Position numbers and translations under genes: made by a program | Notes under the pieces: generated by a model | Seen by the model: the letters and a program-made list of their open reading frames with translations, nothing else | The model's database searches: none | Told to the model about the DNA's origin: nothing | NCBI GenBank assembly: GCA_009741485.1 | Contig: CM019217.1 | Span: forward strand, 34,171,485 to 34,235,484 | Origin: Malurus cyaneus samueli | Lineage: Eukaryota; Chordata; Aves; Passeriformes; Maluridae | Direction: 5' to 3' | DNA length: 64,000 bases | Part shown: positions 57,057 through 64,000 of the stretch, one piece after another | Position numbering within the stretch: position 1 is the stretch's first letter | Layout of the letters: each line of letters starts with the position of its first letter

Positions 57057-60000
57057 TTTATTGAGTCTGGATGTGTGTTACAGCCAGGCTGCTTGTGCAG
57101 GGCCCTCACGTGCTGATGAGATCGCCTGTGGTGCTGGAGTGTGGGAGCGAGCTGTGGCTGTGTTGGAGGGGCTGTGTGGCAGCTGGGCTGCGGGGTGAGG
57201 GCAATCTCTACCTAAGCTCATGAGATCCACTTGCAGCATCTTCATGTGCTACCTTGTTAGCACAGATGTCTTTGTCAAAAGTGCCTCGTGGCGCAGAGAC
57301 ATTTCTGTGAAGGGCGTGTTTTGCGACCTTCTGCAGCCAAATAGTTTGTGGGAAAAATTGTGAAAAGCGTTGCTTTACAACAATCATAAAACGTAAAACA
57401 AGTAATTTTGTAATTTTGCCCCTCCCATTCAAACTTTTCATTATAGACCATTAGCAATAGTTTAAAGCCATTTGTCCAATTACCATAGCACTCTGACAGT
57501 TTCCAGGTCCAAAGGCTCACCTTCCGTAAGCATAGTTCACTGGCTTGTATTCCAGACTGATTACATTCAAGGAGTCGCTGATCATCAATCAGCTGTTATA
57601 TCTGAACAACATGAAAATAGGTGACTTTTGCTATTTTTTTTTATCAGATACTCTTTTGACTTGTCCTCATTACTCCTTTTCCATATATAATGGGCCAAAC
57701 TCAATTACACTTTAGCAGCAATGTTGCTGGTCTTGTGTTTGTACTAAGAGGGGATACTTGGACCTCATGTGTGACAACCTCAGGTTTGTAGGTGTATGTA
57801 AATTGTGAGTGCACCCAACCTGGTTTAAGAAGCTGGAAGCAATATTATTTTTATTATAACAAAATGTTCCACAGCCTTTGGAATTAAATGATTGCCACAA
57901 AAGAAATGTATTATCCTTTATTACAAGAAGTTGCAAAATAAAACACAGTATTGGGTTTGATGTAAGTAGTACCATATCCTTGGTTTCAGTCGTTTCCCAA
58001 AAGCAAAACTACAAGTAGTCTAGAGAAACCTTTACTCAGGTAAATATTGTTAGCTGATTTATTTGTGCTATTACTGTTCTTATTTCTGTCATGTATTTCT
58101 GTATAAAGTTGTTAGACAAGGGAGATGAGCCAAAATACAGATCCAAATTAATGTTTGCTGAAGGGAAATAGAAGAAAATATTTTCAGGAAATAAATTTAG
58201 TAATAAATAAAAAGAAAAATATTATTCAACACATTCATAAAAGGGGTACATTAATGATATTTTTCAAATATGGTTTTGTTTTAGCAAGATAAAATGGACC
58301 ATTATAAAAGAAAACCACTTCAACATCGGTGTCATTCAAGCAGAAGTATTGACTGTGATGGTTTCATTTGCAGGCTGAGGCTGCACAGCTGTGGAGAGTA
58401 TGTTTTGTACGACTTGAAACAGCATAATATCATGCTTTGAGGCGCATGCAGAAATTCAGTTGGTTTGATTTCTGTGGCATACTTTCTAACTGTCACTCAA
58501 ATGTGAATGACTTCCTGCTAGAAATAAACGCAATCTTGAATCCATGCTTTACTGTATACAATATTATTTGATATAATGTATTTTTATGCTGTGTGTAAAC
58601 AAAAGAAAAGCAAACACTAGCCTCAGATACAGTGTTTAAAACCAACAGCAAGGTCAATAAAACTCTCATTCTGCATGCTGAAGGCTAAGGAGAATTTGAG
58701 CAGTGTCTGTCCAAAACAACTCTGCAAGTCAGTTCTGCTACATCCATAGGCTCTTGGTTTACATTCCGTCTCCAACATAAAGTATTTTAAAATTGGTCTT
58801 GGGATTTAAAACTTCTTTGTATTTTCTTAAAAATTACCTGTTGTTTTATATCAGTTTGTCCTGCATCAGCAATGGAAATGCCCTTCATCTGTTTGCCCCC
58901 AGTATTTACTGGTATCTTAGAGACAGACTATAGCTAAGATAAATGGTGATATGGAGTAAGCTTTTGTCTCTGCTGCTAAAAAGCAAATCAGTGTTTCTAC
59001 AAGGACAATTTTTGTTCAGATGTATAATATTGAAAGAATATTCTAAAGAAAGACTTGTATGGACAAGGGATTACTGAGAGGATCTAAAGTAGACAACTTT
59101 GACTGGATGGCACTGAGTAATTAATGAAAAGCACAGGAGGAAATTCACCACTTTTGCTGAGAGGGTCTGTTCCTACAGTGGCCAAATTCTGACCTCAATT
59201 ATATCTGTGTGACCTTATCTAGTAACATCTGTTAAAAAGAACATGCCATCCTTTTTGCTGTCTCAAATTTTTGGTGAGTCTGCTTTGGAAACTAATTAAG
59301 TATTGTAGTTATATAGTTTTATAGTTATATAATTTGTTTACATTTAATCTTCATTTTACTTACATTTTCTAATAATAACATGAACACATGAAAAGTAAAT
59401 CTTAGAATAATTTTCTTAATAAAAGTAATCAAGTTTGATTAGCACTTGATAATTAAAATATATATTTTAATAACTGTTGTTTTCTATTCTGAGTAGATTT
59501 GTAAAAGCACTGTACTCTTGGGTTTTAAAATTCTCTTTTTTCTCTTTCAATCCTTTTTTTAAGCTTAGAATACATGTTCTCTCATTGACTGAACAATGCT
59601 GGAGAGAATGAATAGATTTATTCATAGTGAGTGTAGCCATCATCTACTCAACTCTACTAGGAAAGACCCTTATGCCTTCTCTCATGCTTGAGAAGAGCTA
59701 TGTATAAACATTTTCAAAGCTACTTAGTTACCCTCACCTGAATCCTCTATAAAACTCATCATCAGTGTGTGATCTGTCATGTGTATAAAATTTGAATCAC
59801 ATGATTATACAGACCTCTGCTTTCCATACCCTTTTCATGTCTTTCCCAACAATCATTTTCCATGTAGTATGTGTTTTCTTTCACTTCTGCTGTCAGGTCT
59901 TTTGGATATGGGTTGTCATTTCATTTTTAGTTTGTACAGTATATAGCGTCAGTGTGTCCTACCTTAGCACTCTCTAATCCTTGGCACTATGTAAATGAGT

Positions 60001-63000
60001 ATTAATATTGATGAGAAAAAAATACAGATGCTAATTACAAAAAACAAACATCCATCAATAATAACTAAAAAATAATAGCGATTGCTAAATTCCCTTTAGT
60101 TACCACTTTTTTTTTTTTTTTTTTAATTCTATTCTAAGTTATAGTAGCTTCCTTTCTTCCTTTGTAACCTCAAAATTATTGTCATATCATGTCACAGAAT
60201 AATATGTTCTTACAGTATTATTTTGGTCTGTTGTTGCATTCTGTCTCAAAACAAGTTATGGGTAATATATTTCCTTTTTGTAATTGCTATACTCATCCAC
60301 TGCTGTAATAAAGTTGTCATATGGAACATATAATCAACTGCATTACAGTTTTGGAACTGCTTTTTTATTACAACTCTTTGTAATTTCTGATGTCTTCGTA
60401 AATGTAATCCATGACAATAATAAACTTGGACAAATACAGCAAGTTACTGTTTGCTTCAGCCAAGTCTGAAAGTTATCTTGACATTGTTAAATGACTGTAT
60501 TTAAAGTTTTCTTTGTGGGAAGGAAGCTAGCCACAAACCTGTATTATACAAATATTAATATGGGAATGTGGCAATTTACAAAGTCTGTATCTGTTTCAAA
60601 TGGTTTGAGTATGCCTACTAAGATTTTTAAACAGGATTCTAACTGAGGGTTATCCAACACCAGATCATGTATCAACATACACAACACACTGATATTTTCA
60701 TGGTTAGAAGACAGAAAAGCAATAAGTAGTTGCTTTAGGAGGTGATTTAAATGTGGGAGCCCCTGCTTTGAAAAGAAAACTGTGTGTTGTCTGTGCTTAG
60801 TGCTTTTTCCAAAGTGCTTCTCTGTAGTCTTTGTTAGGACACACTAATAACGTCATTCTGTGCTTTTTCCATGCATCCCAGTGTAGAAACAAACCTCCTT
60901 GTTTTATACCGGCTTCCACGTTTCCTACTTAAGTTCAGCCACATAAAGCTTTCTAAGGTATCACATTCTCCTAATGCTCAGTATAAACTGAAACTTCAGT
61001 TCAACTACTGTAAAACTTTGAAGACATTTTAAGAATCTATCTGAGAAATAGTAAAGTACCCTATGAAGTCTGACCTAGGTATATCCACAGCACTGCAGTG
61101 TTTCTTAACCTCTGAAGGAATGTACAAATCAGGTCAAAGTTTTTTGAGAATCTGTTTCAGTAATGTACCAGCCATTCAGTTACTGTCCTTTGCAAGTTCC
61201 ACTGGACTCTGATACCATTCACAGGAGTAGCTAAGTGGGAAATGTATTTTTTTGGCTGCAGAGTGACAAACTAGAATCTTGAACAAAAATCCTCTTGATA
61301 ACATTTTACCAGCTATATTTCAAGATAAGATGGCTGAGATAAAAAGCACAGAAATACAAAGTTATGACCTACCACTACATTTTTAAGTCCTTTTTTGTTG
61401 CCAGAAATTGATTTTCTCTACTGATTAAATCATAAGATATAAGGTCTAAAGACAAGAGGGCGAGCCAACAGTTAAGCAGCAGGTGTGAGTCTGCTTACTT
61501 TGTGAGGATTTAGTCTGATTGTATGACTACAGCAATCTCAGCCTTTCCTGGTCACAGAAGTACATCAACATGGAATATAAAGGAGACTATGTAGGTTGGA
61601 ACAAGAGCAGCATTTTGTTTTTGATTTTGTGTTTTCTTTCTATATAAATGTTTCTCAAATTCTAGAAGCTTTTACTTGAGAGAAAGGAGTTGTTTCATGC
61701 ATTTACTGTCATCTTTGATTTTCACTTTCAGAATAATGTTATGACTTAGACTCATAACATATCCTACATAAATGTCAATAAAATATATCTTTTCCTAGTA
61801 TCTTCTTCTTTGCAGGGTTGTGATTTTATGATTACTTTGTGACTGGAGAGGAGAGGCTGCACTGCTTTTGTAGCAATATGAATATATATGAATAAGTAGT
61901 AGTTAAACTGACCTTTCAGACTCTTAATGCTACGGGTGGCCCCACTGGCTTCATTGGAGAAGTGTCTGGTAAAATGACTGCTCCCTCCAGAGCAGCACTT
62001 GTTAAGCTACGAGGCACGTAGGGCACTTGCCTGGAGCTCTGTTCTGTACAGGGACATGGCCATTTGAGAAAAAAGGGATGCACATCTAACCTTCTGACCT
62101 GCAACTCCCTTAGTCTCTAGTAACACATGTAACGGTGTGTGAGACACCATTTCTGAATTCATTAATTGCAATAGTCTGTGGTCATCCTTTCATTGTCTTG
62201 ACTTCCATGAAAACATTAACATGCATGTTTTCAGGAAAGAAATCTTAAAATATTAAACCAAAATAACACTTAACTAAATTATTAAAATTGTCCAGACCAG
62301 TGTATTTCTTATCTGTTAATTTCCCCAATATTCTGTAGCTACTCTTTATTTAGAAGAAAATCTAGATTTGCACCAAAATTTGAAATTTGACAACCTTGTC
62401 AATCACTATAGCAATAACATCACTTAGGTTATACTTAAAGGAGCTGTAAGACATGATTTAAAGCTGGATATGTCATTCTGAAACTATGGTGTTACCATAG
62501 ATTTCCATTCAAACGGGATTTAATTTTGAGCTGCTCTGGTGACAAACACCTTTTTTGTGACTTCATAAAAATGATCAGGTTTCTAAATAGAAGTGATGCT
62601 GTTTAGATTTGGGTGTAAAGAGAATCTGCCAGAATTTTCACTTAAAATATATTTGTGCATAAAGACTACACATTTCTTCTTAAGGTGCACTATGTTGCCA
62701 TCTTTCCCTCTATTTATCTGTTGAGCTGGCTCTAGCTGACTATATTTCACCTGGAAATTCCAATTCATAATCACAAGCAATACAAAATAGGGGTGTCTAA
62801 TATTCTACTTGAATTATTCTATGAGCTTGTTTACACAACATCTGTGTTAAGACTAACAGTTGTATTTTTGCTTGTATTAACCCTTGTACCGACAATTAAT
62901 TCACCACAAAATACCCAGGATTTTCATGCTTATGGTGCTTTACATAACAGGACTAATTTATCATGTCTGATTCTCCTATAAGCAGAATTACCAGAGATGT

Positions 63001-63312
63001 AGTTTGAAAGGACATAGTTTATATTTGCAAGTATATATTTGTACTGTATAACATTTCAAATACATGACAGTTTGCAGTACAGTCAGGGACTTAGCCTAAA
63101 ACCACAAAATTATTTTAAGCTCATGACTCATCTTTTGTTTCCTGAACTACCAAGTATAAAAGAATAGACACAATAAGAAGTCAGAACCCAAATCCCTTTG
63201 TAGATGTGGCTTGGCTTATGGCTAGTTTCTGAAAAACTGACTTAAATTGAAGGTGTTTCTTTGAAATATTGTCTCCTGAACAGACAGGTGTGAACTAATT
63301 GGCATGGTTTGT
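57057..63312. other. AGA upstream intergenic DNA
   Basis: A G+C-rich patch to about 57.23 kb, perhaps more CR1 or unique DNA, then AT-rich sequence with small open frames only. No exon, RNA gene or mobile element that I can support. An 18-T run lies at 60107-60124. Confidence 0.55.
60107..60124. repeat. Poly-T tract (18 T)
   Basis: Uninterrupted run of 18 T in the AGA upstream region; simple sequence. Confidence 0.85.
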
Positions 63313-63414
63313 AGGACGTGGTTTAAGTGGTGGATTTGGCAGTGCTGGGTTAATAACTGCACTTGGTAATCTTAAGGGTCTTTTCCATCCTAAATAATTT
63401 CATGATTCTGTTAG
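63313..63414 (+). mobile_element. CR1 LINE 3'-end fragment
   Basis: Contains GGTTTAAGTGGTGGATTTGG, CAGTGCTGGGTTAAT, TCTTAAGGGTCTTTTCCATC and CTAAATAATTTCATGATTCT, the order of the CR1 3' UTR. Only the last 100 bases are present. Confidence 0.85.
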
Positions 63415-63980
63415 TCTAAACAGAACACCCTGAACTTATATGAAGGACAGGCTGAACTTAAGTCTGGACACACTGTCTCTAGATATGCATCTTCTACATT
63501 TGAGAGATGTGCAGAACAACCCGAGCCCCATCTCTTTCACGTCAGTAAGATCCATACATAAGTGCATTCAGAGGACACTATCTCCTGCCATGGACCAGTG
63601 CCTGAGCCAGTGCCTGCAGCAGTGCCTGCACAGCTGCAGAGCATCTCTAGGGAAGACAAATGAAAACTTGAGATTTAGTGTGGCTGTGAGATTCACTGAG
63701 GAAGAGCAGCACACATTGGGGAAGACAGAGAATGAAAGAACTGTCTAGAATGAGGTATGGACGACTCAAGTGCTTCCACCCTGCTTCAAAAGAGCCTGGG
63801 ATTCTTTATTTCTACCCACCAAAGTCACCTTAAATGAACTTGTTTGAAATATTTTTTTTCTCTTCTATTGCAAATAACTTTCCTTTCTATGTCTATTTTA
63901 AAAATTATGATCTCAGTGCAAAAAATGTGTCTAAAAGTCTTTTTTACACTATTAAAGAATTGTATGCGTTGCTATTGAAA
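63415..63980. other. Intergenic DNA at the window end
   Basis: No gene recognised. A short CAGTGCCTG triple repeat near 63596-63630 produces a cysteine-rich reading frame that is most likely chance. Confidence 0.5.
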
Positions 63981-64000
63981 TAATAAATAATAATAATAAT
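63981..64000. repeat. (AAT)n microsatellite, cut by the window edge
   Basis: TAATAAATAATAATAATAAT reaches the last base of the window, so its full length is unknown. Confidence 0.85.

Noticed and set aside
57108..57125. CTGATGAG core of a hammerhead ribozyme
   Set aside because: No GAAA segment or flanking stems in the required arrangement were seen.
63440..63748. A 102-codon frame with the motif QCLSQCLQQCLHSC
   Set aside because: The pattern comes from a short CAGTGCCTG DNA repeat. There is no homology, no splice context, and it starts just after a CR1 3' end.
1..64000. CRISPR array, bacterial operon or phage system
   Set aside because: The window is vertebrate chromosomal DNA with spliced genes; no spaced direct-repeat array or prokaryotic gene arrangement is present.

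Overview
The window is vertebrate nuclear DNA from a bird, most likely a songbird (passerine). It is AT-rich, with large introns split by GT/AG sites, decayed CR1 LINE copies in both orientations, a short tRNA-Ile-derived SINE with a CR1-like tail (resembling TguSINE1 of zebra finch) and LTR remnants. The bird call is firm. The songbird call rests mainly on the SINE and on memory of its consensus.

Two protein-coding genes can be rebuilt exon by exon, with every junction phase agreeing. (1) NEIL3, a DNA glycosylase, is on the + strand with ten coding exons from 5161 to 25157, about 574 aa as modelled. It has a VEGP N-terminus, catalytic lysine, H2TH element, FPG-type zinc finger, RanBP2/NZF finger and two GRF fingers. 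(2) AGA, lysosomal aspartylglucosaminidase, is on the - strand with nine coding exons from 56209 down to 41486, 340 aa. It has a signal peptide, the HD|TIG autocleavage site, all catalytic residues and the disulfide cysteines. The genes are tail to tail, as in the human 4q34.3 region. They are unrelated in function: genome maintenance versus lysosomal glycoprotein breakdown.

Layout: 1-5.0 kb is NEIL3 upstream DNA. 5.0-5.56 kb is a CpG-rich NEIL3 promoter and exon 1. 5.26-25.16 kb is the NEIL3 body, with CR1, SINE and LTR insertions in introns 1 and 3. 25.2-25.5 kb is the 3' UTR with several poly(A) signals. 25.5-40.5 kb is an intergenic stretch with one clear CR1, a possible LTR and small repeat or hairpin structures. 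40.5-56.2 kb is AGA on the - strand, with a near-complete solo LTR in intron 7 and a decayed CR1 reverse-transcriptase copy in intron 3. 55.86-56.4 kb is the AGA CpG-rich promoter. 56.47-64 kb is AGA upstream DNA with two CR1 pieces and otherwise no recognisable gene.

I found no undescribed multi-gene system. The items most worth a second look are the odd NEIL3 exon 1 (a human-like N-terminal block lies in another frame), a telomere-like G-quadruplex motif just inside NEIL3 intron 1, the CCAAT plus CHR promoter pair, a three-copy inverted/direct repeat near 32.1 kb, a 22-bp perfect palindrome near 9.5 kb, and a possible unassigned exon near 36.1 kb.
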